DNA of 32,874 nt from Streptomyces fulvoviolaceus (GCF_000718165.1 NZ_JOEY01000078.1:1-32874); one strand, 5' to 3'. Shown: positions 8,992-17,097, counted from the stretch's first letter. Numbers and translations are program-made. Notes: a model not told the origin generated them from the letters alone.

Positions 8992-9369
8992 ATGGCTCCC
9001 GTCGTCCACATCGACGTGCCCTGGCTGCTTCAGCGGCACGAAGAGGTCCTGCCCGACCAGCCCACGATCAACGACTTCTCGGCCCTGGTCGCCGCCGTCG
9101 CCCGCCATCGCGTCGACCCGCCCCGCCTCGGCGTGGACTCCGACCCGGCCTGGCGCGCCGCCGCACTGCTGCACACCCTCGCGCTGCTCAAGCCCTTACC
9201 CTCGGCCAACGCCCGCTTCGCCTGCGCCACGGCCGTGGCGTACATGTTCGTCAGCGGCGTCGGCATGGACCCGCCCTACGGCGCTCTCGTCGACCTCGCC
9301 CGCGACCTGATCTCCGGCAAGACGGACGTCTACGGCGCGGCCGACCGGCTGCGCTCCTGGCAGATCTGA
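8992..9369 (+). CDS. Fic/Doc-family toxin-like protein with degenerate active site
   Basis: A 125-residue all-helical protein resembling Doc-type Fic toxins, which modify target proteins with nucleotides or phosphate. The segment ALLHTLALLKPLPSANARF followed by ACATAVAYMFVSG aligns with the Fic core H-P-F-x-D-G-N-K-R-T and the next helix. Here the motif histidine is replaced by Lys, the Asp/Gly by Ser/Ala and the Lys by Ala; only Asn and Arg are kept. If the alignment is right, the classical chemistry is probably lost or altered. Length suits Doc (about 125). It follows the antitoxin candidate by 3 bases and must be co-transcribed. Codon 69 (9196-9198, Leu inside the motif) is TTA, so translation should depend on the bldA tRNA. 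This family assignment is moderately certain; activity is unknown. Confidence 0.65.
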   Translation: MAPVVHIDVPWLLQRHEEVLPDQPTINDFSALVAAVARHRVDPPRLGVDSDPAWRAAALLHTLALLKPLPSANARFACATAVAYMFVSGVGMDPPYGALVDLARDLISGKTDVYGAADRLRSWQI

Positions 9370-9403
9370 GTCCCGGGCCGGACGCCGACCGCCCCGCCCC
9401 CGG

Positions 9404-9442
9404 GGCCGCCGACCGAGGGCGGGAGGAACGGGGTCGGCGGCC
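9404..9442 (+). terminator. Hairpin terminator after the Fic-like gene
   Basis: Perfect 11-bp stem GGCCGCCGACC (9404-9414) with GGTCGGCGGCC (9432-9442), 17-base loop, 35 bases after the stop codon. No U-run follows, as is usual in Streptomyces. Confidence 0.6.
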
Positions 9443-9866
9443 GGGGTGCGCGCGGGAGAGCCGCCGTCCCGCGCGAGGCCTCCGAGAAGGGCCGGTTCCA
9501 GTGGACTACGCGCCGCCGCTCGCCGGGAGCGTGCGCGACGCTCCGGCGCGTGCGCGTGTTTCACACGGGGCGCATGGAATGTCGAAAGCCGGTGCGGGCG
9601 CGATGAGTTGCCAACGGATCTGACTTTCTTTCAAATGACGTGCATGTTGCTCAAGTGCCTTGTTGGCCGTGAGTGACTTGTGCAAGGGTGAACAACCTGT
9701 GTGGGGGGGCAAGGGCCGGGTCACATTCGTCCCGTGGGGAACCGGGGCGGAGGGGCATCGGTGAATTCGCGCTCCCCGCGCCCGTGCCCAAAAGGTGTGC
9801 GCCCCGCTCACTTTTCGGCATCGAGAACTTCCGTGAGTCCCATGCCCGTGGGAAGGAATCCGCTCA
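9443..9866. other. Long intergenic region before the sigma-like/ricin gene
   Basis: About 420 bases with no credible gene. The middle (9600-9690) is AT-richer than the surroundings and holds an imperfect inverted repeat TTGCTCAAGT (9647-9656) and ACTTGTGCAA (9676-9685), one mismatch in ten, with a 19-base spacer. It is probably the control region of the downstream gene; a clear promoter could not be picked. Confidence 0.4.
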
Positions 9867-11471
9867 GTGCCCACCCCCCATCCTCCCCGCCCTCCTTACC
9901 CCCCGCCCGGCGGGGAGCCCGAAGAATCCGACGAGGGCCTCGCCGCCCGGCTGAGAGGCCGTCCGGACGGAGAGGCCGCTCAGTCCGTCGCGCTGCTCAT
10001 GGCACGCCACTGGCAGCCCGCCCACGCCTACGCGGTGATCTGCCTCGCCTCCCCGGAGGAGACCGCCGACATGGTCACGGCGGCCGCCTTCCACCAGGTC
10101 TTCGACCGCCTCGGGCTCGGCGAACAGGCCCTCGCGCTGCGCCCCCGGATCCTCGTGGCCGTACGGGACACGGTCCGGGAGTGGTCGGCGCAGGACCGAA
10201 TATCCGGGGTGCTGCCGGACCTGGTGAGACCGGGCGGTGGTCGCGGTATGCGCGCGGCGAAGTCGATGATCCCCGAAAATCGCAAGCTGGCCGAGCGTTC
10301 ATTCCAGTCGCTTCCCGGACTCTTCCGGTGCCTGTTGTGGCACACCGAGGTCGAGTCCGAGCCCATATCCGTACCTGCCGCACTCCTGGGCATGGATACC
10401 GACACCGCGTCGGCCGCACTCGAACAGGCGCGTGAAAAATTCCGCGAAGGTTGTGTACATGCCCATCGGGAACTCGCACCGACCAAGGATTGCCGCTTCT
10501 ACAACCGTCTCCTGGACGTTCCGATTCGCCGTGGCGGGGCCCTGCTGCCGGATGTCCAGCAGCATCTGAAGGAGTGCCGTTACTGCCGTTCTGCCGCCGA
10601 ACAACTGAGTCATTTCGAGGGTGGGTTGGGGATACTCCTCGCCGAGGCGGTGCTCGGCTGGGGCGCCCGCCGCTATCTCGAAGTCCGGCCGCGCGCCACC
10701 CAGCAGGGCGCGCGGGTACGCGGCACGGCCCGGCACGGAGGGGGCCGCCGGCGGATCCTGGCACGGATCCCCACGCCCGGCCGCCGTGGTCCGGGCGGCC
10801 CCCGGTCCTCACGGACGCTGCTGACGGGCGTGGGACTCGCCTCCGCCGGTGTCATCGCCGCCATGCTCGCCGCCGGACTGTGGTCGCACGACGGCGGGGC
10901 GGACCCCGCCGCCTCCACCGGCGCGACCGGCGGCGGCACTTCACCGGGCGTCGACAGCCAGAGCCCGGGCACCGCCCAGCTCCCCAACGCGCCGGGGGTG
11001 ACCAGGCTGCGCAACGTCGCCGCCGACCTGTGCCTCGACATCCGGGGCGAGGCGAAGGCCGGGGCCGGGACGGAACTCGCGGCCTGCTCGTCCGCGCGGT
11101 CCCAGCAGTGGTCGTACGAGAACGACGGCCTGTTGCGCAGTGTGGTGGACGAGGACCTCTGTCTCGACTCGCACGCGGACGCCGGTGTGGTCATCCTCGG
11201 CAGTTGCGTCGCCGAGAAGTCGAAGCGGAGCGACGACGTCCGCTACGACCTCACCGTCCAGGGCGAGTTGCTGCCCCGTTGGGACGAACAGCTCGCCCTG
11301 ACCTCGGTCACCGAGGACAAGGGCGCCGACATCGTCGTCAAGGTCCGCGACGGCTCCGGGCAACAGCGCTGGCAGACCGACCCGGTCGCGACGGCCGGTC
11401 CCGGCTCCCTGTCGGTCACGGGGAGCGGGAGTCCGGGGGTCCGGGCGGTGGAGCTCTCGGACCGGACGTAG
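9867..11471 (+). CDS. Sigma-like, zinc-finger, transmembrane, ricin-lectin fusion protein
   Basis: A 534-residue protein of unusual design. Residues about 25-190 resemble the regions 2 and 4 of an ECF sigma factor (ARHWQPAHAYAVICLASPEE; later a helix-turn-helix-like VPAALLGMDTDTASAALEQA), though degraded. Residues about 225-245 carry an HxxxCxxC motif (HLKECRYC) like zinc-binding anti-sigma domains. A membrane helix follows (about 313-335, TGVGLASAGVIAAMLAAGLW), then a Thr/Gly linker and a ricin-B-type beta-trefoil (about 370-515) with QxW-type motifs (SQQWSYE, QQRWQTD) and cysteines. The lectin end should face outside and the sigma-like end the cytoplasm. It may sense an extracellular sugar or wall component, but this is inference. 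GTG 9867 has GGAAGGA 9-10 bases upstream. No cognate sigma gene adjoins it; the next gene is convergent. Confidence 0.8.
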   Translation: MPTPHPPRPPYPPPGGEPEESDEGLAARLRGRPDGEAAQSVALLMARHWQPAHAYAVICLASPEETADMVTAAAFHQVFDRLGLGEQALALRPRILVAVRDTVREWSAQDRISGVLPDLVRPGGGRGMRAAKSMIPENRKLAERSFQSLPGLFRCLLWHTEVESEPISVPAALLGMDTDTASAALEQAREKFREGCVHAHRELAPTKDCRFYNRLLDVPIRRGGALLPDVQQHLKECRYCRSAAEQLSHFEGGLGILLAEAVLGWGARRYLEVRPRATQQGARVRGTARHGGGRRRILARIPTPGRRGPGGPRSSRTLLTGVGLASAGVIAAMLAAGLWSHDGGADPAASTGATGGGTSPGVDSQSPGTAQLPNAPGVTRLRNVAADLCLDIRGEAKAGAGTELAACSSARSQQWSYENDGLLRSVVDEDLCLDSHADAGVVILGSCVAEKSKRSDDVRYDLTVQGELLPRWDEQLALTSVTEDKGADIVVKVRDGSGQQRWQTDPVATAGPGSLSVTGSGSPGVRAVELSDRT

Positions 11472-11488
11472 CGGATCCAGGGGCGGGG

Positions 11489-12652
11489 TCAGGAGGTCGT
11501 GATGTCGGTCGGGCCGATCGTGGAGGGGGTGGCGTGGCCGGACAGGGCGAGGGTGAGGTCGAACTCCGCGAGGAGGCAGCGGATCACGTGCTCGACGCCC
11601 GCCTGGCCGTCGAGGCCGAGGCCGTAGACGTAGGGCCGTCCGACGAGCACCGCACGGGCGCCGAGGGCGAGCGCCTTGAAGACGTCGTCGCCGGTGCGGA
11701 TGCCGCTGTCGAAGAGGACGGTCAGCCGGTCGCCGACCGCTTCCACGACCCGCGGCAGCGCGTCGGCCGCCGCGACCGCACCGGCGACCTGACGCCCGCC
11801 GTGGTTGGAGACCACGACCCCGTCCATCCCGGCGTCGGCGGCGAGGCGGGCGTCGTCCGGGTGCTGGATGCCCTTGAGGACGATCGGGCCGTCCCAGTTC
11901 TCCCGCAGGAAGGCGAGGTCCGGCCAGGTCTTGGCCGGGTCCGCGAACATGCCCACGAAGTGCATCACCGCGGCGTTCGGATCCTCGTGCACCGGCTTGG
12001 CCAACCCCGCCTGGAACGCGGGGTCGGAGAAGTAGTTGGCGGTGCCCACGCCGTGCAGGAAGGGCAGATACGCCTGGTCGAGGTCGCGCGGCCGCCAGGC
12101 CAGCAGGGGCGTGTCGAGGGTGACGACCAGCGCGGTGAACCCGGCCGCCTTCGCCCGGTTCAGGAAACTCCGCGTCACCTCACGGTCCTTCGCCCAGTAC
12201 AGCTGGAACCAGCGCTCGGCGTCCCCCATCGCCTCCGCGACCTGCTCCATCGGCGTGCTGGAGGCCGAGGACAGGATGTACGGCACGCCCTGCGCGGCGG
12301 CGGCCCGGGCGGCGGCCGGCTCGGCGTCCGGGTGCATGATCGACAGCACGCCGACCGGCGCCAGGGCCAGCGGAGCCGGCAGCGCGCGGCCCAACACCTC
12401 GACGGACAGGTCCCGTTCGTGCACGTCCCGCAGCATGCGCGGCAGGATCCGACGGCGCTCCAGGGCAGCCCGGTTGGCGCGGGCCGTGCTGCCGTTCCCC
12501 GCGCTGCCCGCCACATAGCCGACGGGCCCGGGGCCGAGCCGCTGCTCGGTCAGCTCCTCCAGCCGGGTCAGATCGGTGGGCAGCCGGGGTACGGCACCCG
12601 ACATGCCGTTCAGATAGATCTCGTACTGGAAGTCCGCCCAGTGCTTGGCCAT
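11489..12652 (-). CDS. FMN-dependent alpha-hydroxy-acid oxidase, lactate 2-monooxygenase-like
   Basis: A 387-residue TIM-barrel flavoenzyme of the glycolate/lactate oxidase family, which oxidises 2-hydroxy acids through FMN. The N terminus (WADFQYEIYLNGMSG) is of the lactate 2-monooxygenase type, which releases acetate and CO2 instead of pyruvate. Catalytic His and substrate Arg are in SNHGGRQ, the FMN-binding lysine in PIVLKGIQ, and the phosphate-binding end in DSGIRTGDDVFKALALGA and VGRPYVYGL. ATG 12652 gives the usual family length; the frame stays open further upstream but without family sequence. It is last in a minus-strand row permease-hydrolase-oxidase, 73 bases after the hydrolase stop. 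The real substrate could be another 2-hydroxy acid. Its stop lies 17 bases from the convergent ricin-fusion gene stop. Confidence 0.88.
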   Translation of the reverse strand: MAKHWADFQYEIYLNGMSGAVPRLPTDLTRLEELTEQRLGPGPVGYVAGSAGNGSTARANRAALERRRILPRMLRDVHERDLSVEVLGRALPAPLALAPVGVLSIMHPDAEPAAARAAAAQGVPYILSSASSTPMEQVAEAMGDAERWFQLYWAKDREVTRSFLNRAKAAGFTALVVTLDTPLLAWRPRDLDQAYLPFLHGVGTANYFSDPAFQAGLAKPVHEDPNAAVMHFVGMFADPAKTWPDLAFLRENWDGPIVLKGIQHPDDARLAADAGMDGVVVSNHGGRQVAGAVAAADALPRVVEAVGDRLTVLFDSGIRTGDDVFKALALGARAVLVGRPYVYGLGLDGQAGVEHVIRCLLAEFDLTLALSGHATPSTIGPTDITTS

Positions 12653-12725
12653 GTCTGCGTCCCGCCTCTCGTCGTCGAGCACGCGCTGCTCGCTGACGAT
12701 ACCGGCGGGTATGCCGGTCGGGGGA

Positions 12726-13421
12726 TCAGGGTGTGGTCGCCGATTTCCGCAGCACACGGGCCAGTTCGCGCGGCTGGGAGAACATCGGCCAGTGGCCGGT
12801 GTCCAGCCGGACCAGCTGCCACTGCCCGTTCTCGACCAGTTCGGCCACGACGGCCGGGGGCTCGTCGCCGTCGAGGAGGCATTTCACATACGTCGCCGGG
12901 AGCTCGCCGAGCGGCCGTTCCAGGATCGCCGGTTCGGTGAGCGTGGCGCCGGGGTGCGGGGTCCCGTCGGACACGACGCGGGCGATGTGCTCGTCGGTGA
13001 GCCCCTGCCCCGTGTAGTCCTCCGGGTCGAGCGGCGGCCAGAATCCGTCGTGGTCGGCGATCGACTGCCGCACGTGGTCGCTGGGCCACCCCGCGAGGAA
13101 CGACTCCCCGTCCACCGGCACGTTGGAGTCGACGAACACCACACGGCTCAGTCGGTCACCGATCCGCTCGGCCGCCTGCCCGACCGGCACGCCCGCGTAG
13201 CTGTGCCCCACCAGGACCACGTCCCGCAGATCGAGCCGCTCGACCTCGTCGACGATGTCCTGGACGTGCGTCCGCTGCCCGGCCGGCACACCCTGTCTCT
13301 CGGCGAGGCCCGAAAGGGTCAGCGCATGGGCTTCGTGGCCGGCCGATCGCAGTTCGGCCGCCACCTCGTCCCATGCCCACGCTCCGAGCCACGCCCCCGC
13401 CACCAGTACGTAGTTGGTCAT
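12726..13421 (-). CDS. Alpha/beta hydrolase (EstC/salicylate-esterase-like)
   Basis: A 231-residue soluble esterase-type hydrolase. Oxyanion-hole motif GAWLGAWAW lies at residues 9-17, nucleophile S74 is in GHSYAG, and the catalytic His is in DTGHWPMFSQP near the C terminus; the acidic residue is probably in the KCLLDGDEP region. It resembles the single-domain hydrolases annotated as EstC or methyl-salicylate-esterase-like proteins. Its ATG overlaps the stop of the upstream permease gene as ATGA, so the two are translationally coupled and probably act on the same imported compound. The substrate cannot be deduced. Confidence 0.88.
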   Translation of the reverse strand: MTNYVLVAGAWLGAWAWDEVAAELRSAGHEAHALTLSGLAERQGVPAGQRTHVQDIVDEVERLDLRDVVLVGHSYAGVPVGQAAERIGDRLSRVVFVDSNVPVDGESFLAGWPSDHVRQSIADHDGFWPPLDPEDYTGQGLTDEHIARVVSDGTPHPGATLTEPAILERPLGELPATYVKCLLDGDEPPAVVAELVENGQWQLVRLDTGHWPMFSQPRELARVLRKSATTP

Positions 13422-14998
13422 GCGGGCAACTTAGCCGAGGGGTCTGACAACACCTCCCGGCCGTCGGCTCCCATGATCGGCGGTACCGGCACGTCGACGG
13501 TCCGGGCCAGCCGCGCCCCCTCGGGCCCGTACACGGCCCGCGGTTCGGGGAACAGTCGCAGCAGCGTCAGGAACAGCACCGCGGCCACGACCAGCGACAG
13601 CGGCAGGCTGATGTCGACGCCGTTCGCCAGATCGCCGAGCGGACCGACGAACTGCCCCGGGATGTTGGTGAACAGCACACCGAGCAGCGCGGACACCCAC
13701 CAGGCGGTCATGCCCCGCCAGTTCCAGCCGTGCGCGAACCAGTAACGGCCGCCGCGCTGACGGCGGTTGAAGACCTGCAGGGCGTCCGGGTCGTACCAGC
13801 CGCGCCGGGTCCAGAAGCCCAGCATCATCACGACCATCCAGGGGGTGGTGCACGTGATGATCATGGTGGCGAAGGTCGAGATGGACTGCACGAGGTTCAG
13901 GCCGAACCGCCCGATGAAGATGAACGCGATCGACAACACGCCGACCAGCACCGTCGCCTGGACCCGTGACAGCCGGGGGAACACCGAGGAGAAGTCGAGC
14001 CCGGTGCCGTACAGGGCGGTCGTGCCCGTCGACATGCCGCCGATCAGCGCCAGCAGGCACACCGGCAGGAAGAACCAGCCCGGTGAGATCGCCAGCAGCC
14101 CGCCCACGAAGTCGGGGGCGGCCGGATCGACGTAGTCCGGCGCCTTGGTGGCGATGATGCTCGCGGTCGCCAGGCCGAAGACGAACGGCACGAGCGTCGC
14201 GATCTGGGACAGGAACGCGGCCCCGATCACCCTGCGGCGCGGGGTGCTCGCCGGGATGTAGCGCGACCAGTCGCCCAGGAAGGCCCCGAAGGACACCGGG
14301 TTCGACAGCACGATCAGCGCGGCGCCGATGAACGACGGCCAGAACAGGGCGTCGGTCGCCGCGTCCGCCGTATCCGTGAACACGCCCGCGTACGACGGGT
14401 CGAAGTCGCCGGCGAAGGCGATCGCGCCGAGCAGGAACAGTACGGTCGCCGAGGTCACGGCGACCTTGTTGACGAACAGCATGAACCGGAAGCCGTACAC
14501 GCACACCGCGAGGACCAGCCCGGCGAACAGCGCGTACGCGACGCCGAAGGACAGGTTGCTGCGTTCCAGGCCGAAGAGCCGGTGGGCGCCACCGACCAGG
14601 GCGTCACCGGAGCTCCATACCGAGATGGAGAAGAACGCGATCGCCGTGAGCAGCGAGAGGAACGAGCCGACCACCCGGCCGTGTACACCGAGGTGCGCGG
14701 ACGAGGAGACGGCGTTGTTGGTGCCGTTGACCGGGCCGAACACCGCCATCGGGCACAGGATCAGCGCGCCGACGACCACTCCGAGGAGTGTGGCCGCGAG
14801 CCCCTGCCAGAAGGAGAGCCCGAACAGGATCGGGAAGGCGCCGAGGACACAGGTGGAGAAGGTGTTGGCGCCGCCGAAGGCGAGACGGAACAGATCGAGC
14901 GGACTCGCGCTGCGGTCCGCGTCCGGGATGCGGTCCACGCCGTGGGTCTCGACCTCGGTGAGGGAGGGCGCGGGGGAGGTGTCGGGCTGCGGGGACAA
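13418..14998 (-). CDS. NCS1-family nucleobase/cation symporter (cytosine/purine/allantoin permease type)
   Basis: A 526-residue membrane transporter with about twelve hydrophobic helices between residues 35 and 490. The first helix region ([27 protein letters not shown]... ) and the segment [19 protein letters not shown] match NCS1 symporters, which take up cytosine, purines, allantoin, hydantoin or thiamine with H+ or Na+. The chosen start is TTG 14998, with GGAG about 5 bases upstream; the nearest alternative GTG would remove the N-terminal tail only. It heads a minus-strand operon with the hydrolase (ATGA overlap) and the flavin oxidase. The substrate within the family is not visible from sequence alone; co-transcription with a hydrolase and an oxidase suggests uptake of a compound that is then hydrolysed and oxidised. 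Confidence 0.88.
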   Translation of the reverse strand: MSPQPDTSPAPSLTEVETHGVDRIPDADRSASPLDLFRLAFGGANTFSTCVLGAFPILFGLSFWQGLAATLLGVVVGALILCPMAVFGPVNGTNNAVSSSAHLGVHGRVVGSFLSLLTAIAFFSISVWSSGDALVGGAHRLFGLERSNLSFGVAYALFAGLVLAVCVYGFRFMLFVNKVAVTSATVLFLLGAIAFAGDFDPSYAGVFTDTADAATDALFWPSFIGAALIVLSNPVSFGAFLGDWSRYIPASTPRRRVIGAAFLSQIATLVPFVFGLATASIIATKAPDYVDPAAPDFVGGLLAISPGWFFLPVCLLALIGGMSTGTTALYGTGLDFSSVFPRLSRVQATVLVGVLSIAFIFIGRFGLNLVQSISTFATMIITCTTPWMVVMMLGFWTRRGWYDPDALQVFNRRQRGGRYWFAHGWNWRGMTAWWVSALLGVLFTNIPGQFVGPLGDLANGVDISLPLSLVVAAVLFLTLLRLFPEPRAVYGPEGARLARTVDVPVPPIMGADGREVLSDPSAKLPA

Positions 14999-15147
14999 AG
15001 GGGCTCCAGCGAGGGGCGGGCGGTGGAGCGCGTTGTGGCGCGGCGGGGCGGACGGCCGATCGCTGTCGCAGGGGTGTGCGGCGCGAACCGATGGCGTCCT
15101 CTCGGGGGTCTGCCGACCGTAAGGCCAGGCGCAAGAGCTGCACCAGG

Positions 15148-15191
15148 GGACGTTTCATCCGTCTGCCGGGTCGTGACTGGATGAATCGTCC
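15148..15191 (-). terminator. Hairpin after the 183-residue regulator-like gene
   Basis: GGACGTTTCATCC (15148-15160) pairs with GGATGAATCGTCC (15179-15191) with one mismatch in 13 and an 18-base loop. It begins 8 bases after the stop of the minus-strand gene ending at 15199, so a terminator is the simplest reading. It also lies 150-190 bases upstream of the NCS1 permease start, so an operator role is possible. Confidence 0.5.
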
Positions 15192-15198
15192 ACTACGG

Positions 15199-15750
15199 CT
15201 ACGACTCCTCCGTCGGCGTGTCCTCCGGCTCGGCGTCGGGGCCCTGGGCGCGCACCCGCTGGACGTGTTCCAGGGACTCCCGCAGTTCGGCGAGCCAGTC
15301 GTCGGTGTGCCGCTGGACCAGCCGGACGCACCAGGCGAGCGCGTCGCTGCGGCTGCGGGCCACCCCGCCGGCGATCAGGGTGTCCAGGACCTGGCGTTCG
15401 GGCTGGCGCAGCCGGGTCATCACGGGCGCGGCGATGTGCGTGTACAGGGCGCGCTCCCCGCCGCACTCCACACCCCAGGACACCTTCCGGCCGAACCGGT
15501 GCTCGGCCTCGCGCGCCACCGCGATCCGGGCCTCCCGGGTGCGCTCCCGGAACTCCTGGATCCGGGCCTGTACGGCCGCCTCCCGTTCGGCGGCCGAGGC
15601 CTCCTCGGCGACGCGGGGTTCGGGGATGCGGCCGATCACGGTGATCTCCTCGCGGTCGACCACCACCTCGGCCAGGGACTCGAAGAGATCGTCGGGCAGT
15701 CGGCCGGTGAACCAGCCGCGCAGTTTCTCCTGCTGCTCTGTCGTAATCAT
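15199..15750 (-). CDS. Unrecognised protein, probable DNA-binding regulator (183 residues)
   Basis: I do not recognise the family. The product is soluble and charged. Residues about 1-50 ([31 protein letters not shown]) suggest an alpha-beta unit, residues 60-95 form a long charged helix, and the C-terminal third ([25 protein letters not shown]) resembles the helix-turn-helix half of a ribbon-helix-helix protein (compare ARSRSDAL with typical RHH sequences). ATG 15750 is chosen because a leaderless promoter with an embedded palindrome sits directly before it; in-frame ATGs further upstream have no ribosome site. The gene stands alone, followed by a hairpin. A transcriptional regulator is a reasonable but unproven guess. 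Confidence 0.6.
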   Translation of the reverse strand: MITTEQQEKLRGWFTGRLPDDLFESLAEVVVDREEITVIGRIPEPRVAEEASAAEREAAVQARIQEFRERTREARIAVAREAEHRFGRKVSWGVECGGERALYTHIAAPVMTRLRQPERQVLDTLIAGGVARSRSDALAWCVRLVQRHTDDWLAELRESLEHVQRVRAQGPDAEPEDTPTEES

Positions 15751-15785
15751 GTAATGACGATTACTCCGCTCGACCATGAACGCAA
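15751..15785 (-). promoter_or_regulatory. Candidate leaderless promoter with palindromic operator
   Basis: On the minus strand TTGCGT (15785-15780), 16 bases, TAATCG (15763-15758), then 7 bases to the ATG at 15750, so the transcript would begin at or next to the start codon. The palindrome GTAAT-N4-ATTAC (15751-15764) covers the -10 element and abuts the ATG, as expected for autorepression. Confidence 0.45.
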
Positions 15786-16060
15786 GGGGCTGCGGCGGAG
15801 TCCGCTCATGGCTGAAGCGGAATGTTTCAGGACTATTGCCGAGCGGGGTGAATCCGGCCATCGGACACGTGCAAGCGATCAAGAAACCGCTCGCTTCGGG
15901 GTTCGAGCGTTCGAATCATGTGACTTCGCGCCACTGATTCAACACGCAAGGTTACTGAAACCCATGGGGTCGATGTGTGTTCCGGCGCCGGACTCGGCAG
16001 ACTCGCGCTCGCCGCTCCGGCACCGAACGTGCCGGATCCGGCAGACCCTCTCTTCGAGCG
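15786..16060. other. Divergent intergenic region upstream of the SSI-like gene
   Basis: About 275 bases without a credible gene, comprising the control region of the protease inhibitor. The sequence at 15924-15933, read on the minus strand as TGGCGCGAAG, matches nine of ten positions of the AdpA-binding consensus TGGCSNGWWY. AdpA is known to control subtilisin-inhibitor genes in S. griseus. One such match can occur by chance, so this is only a candidate site. No clear -10/-35 pair was found. Confidence 0.3.
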
Positions 16061-16074
16061 GAAGGATGCACACA

Positions 16075-16509
16075 ATGCGGAACACCGCGCGCTGGGCAGC
16101 GACCCTCGGCCTCACGGCCACCGCCGTCTGCGGACCCCTCACCGGGGCCGCCCTCGCCGAGCCGGCCGCCGCCCCGTCAGCGCTCTACGCCCCCTCGGCC
16201 CTGGTGCTCACCCTGGGCCACGGCGACAGCGCCATCACCGCCACCCCGGAACGGGCCGTGACCCTGACCTGTGCCCCGACGTCCTCCGGTACCCATCCGG
16301 CCGCGGCCGCGGCGTGCGCCGAACTGCGCGGCGCCGACGGGGACTTCGACGCCCTGACGGGCAGAGCCGACACGCTGTGCACCAAGGAGTACGACCCCGT
16401 GGTGATCACGGTCGACGGCGTCTGGCGGGGCCAGCGCGTCTCCTATGAGCGCACCTTCGCCAACGAGTGCGTGAAGAGCTCCCACGGGACGAGCTTCTTC
16501 ACCTTCTGA
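16075..16509 (+). CDS. Secreted subtilisin-inhibitor-like (SSI family) protease inhibitor, trypsin-type reactive site
   Basis: A 144-residue precursor: signal peptide of about 28 residues (ends GAALA/EP) and a mature SSI domain of about 116, the family length. All four conserved cysteines are present (LTCAP, AACAEL, LCTKE, NECVK). The reactive loop reads CTKEYDPV, where SSI has CPMVYDPV, so P1 is Lys104 (precursor numbering); inhibitors with Lys at P1 act on trypsin-like enzymes as well as subtilisins. The C terminus GTSFFTF is typical. ATG 16075 is favoured over ATG 16066 because GGAAGG precedes it at 8-9 bases. In Streptomyces such inhibitors restrain the organism's own secreted proteases during mycelial turnover. 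A hairpin follows the stop directly. Confidence 0.95.
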   Translation: MRNTARWAATLGLTATAVCGPLTGAALAEPAAAPSALYAPSALVLTLGHGDSAITATPERAVTLTCAPTSSGTHPAAAAACAELRGADGDFDALTGRADTLCTKEYDPVVITVDGVWRGQRVSYERTFANECVKSSHGTSFFTF

Positions 16510-16531
16510 GGGACCGGGATCGCACGGTCCC
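16510..16531 (+). terminator. Hairpin terminator directly after the SSI-like gene
   Basis: GGGACCG (16510-16516) pairs with CGGTCCC (16525-16531), loop of 8, starting on the first base after the stop codon. Both arms of this area can instead pair further downstream (see findings), so the RNA may have alternative folds. Confidence 0.6.
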
Positions 16532-16642
16532 CGTGAACTGCCAGGGGCCCGCAGATGGGGAGTGCCGGTCCCTCTCGCGGAGGCCCTGCGATCCCGCACC
16601 GGGGGCCGGCGGACGGAGTGGGGCCGTCCGCCGGGCTCCGGG

Positions 16643-17056
16643 TCATTCCCGCTCCTCGGGGATTCCCGGCAGGGGTGGGAAACGGCCCAGCAGACCCGAC
16701 GCACGGAACAGCCGGCGCAGGCGCGGCGCGTCGGACACGACGCGCAGCCGGCCGCCGCGCTCCTTGGCCCGGGAGTCGGCCCGGCACAACACGCGCAGGC
16801 CCGAGCAGTCGAAGAACTCGACGTGTCGCAGGTCGACCAGCACGTCCGGCTGCGGGAAGGCGGTCGCCGCGTCCAGGTGTTCCGCGAGAAAACCCGCCGT
16901 CGCCAGGTCGATCTCGCCCGCGGCCTCCACCACGGTGAAGGGGCCGCTCGCCCGGGTGCGGGCATGGTGGTTCGCCGCGGGCGGCTCGGATCCGGAACGG
17001 TCCGCGGCCGTGCCTCGCGGCGGTTCGGGAACACGGTCCTCGAATTCCGGAGTCAT
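16643..17056 (-). CDS. STAS-domain anti-sigma factor antagonist
   Basis: A 137-residue protein whose last 95 residues form a STAS domain as in SpoIIAA/RsbV. These proteins bind an anti-sigma kinase and free a sigma factor when their conserved serine is unphosphorylated; here the site is the Ser of FFDCSGLRVL. The N-terminal 45 residues are Pro/Ala/charged and look disordered. ATG 17056 has GGAG five bases upstream (GGTGGAG). No kinase or sigma gene adjoins it, so its partners lie elsewhere. A possible stress-type promoter lies in front. Confidence 0.9.
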   Translation of the reverse strand: MTPEFEDRVPEPPRGTAADRSGSEPPAANHHARTRASGPFTVVEAAGEIDLATAGFLAEHLDAATAFPQPDVLVDLRHVEFFDCSGLRVLCRADSRAKERGGRLRVVSDAPRLRRLFRASGLLGRFPPLPGIPEERE

Positions 17057-17097
17057 GTCCGCTCCACCTCGCCAGGGGGCGCATTCGATCTCGGTAG

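Noticed and set aside
10451..12940. Very long open frame (829 codons) on the plus strand
   Set aside because: It crosses the ricin-fusion gene in another frame and the flavin-oxidase gene in antisense. Its product is Arg/Gly-rich without domains, the usual shadow of high-GC genes.
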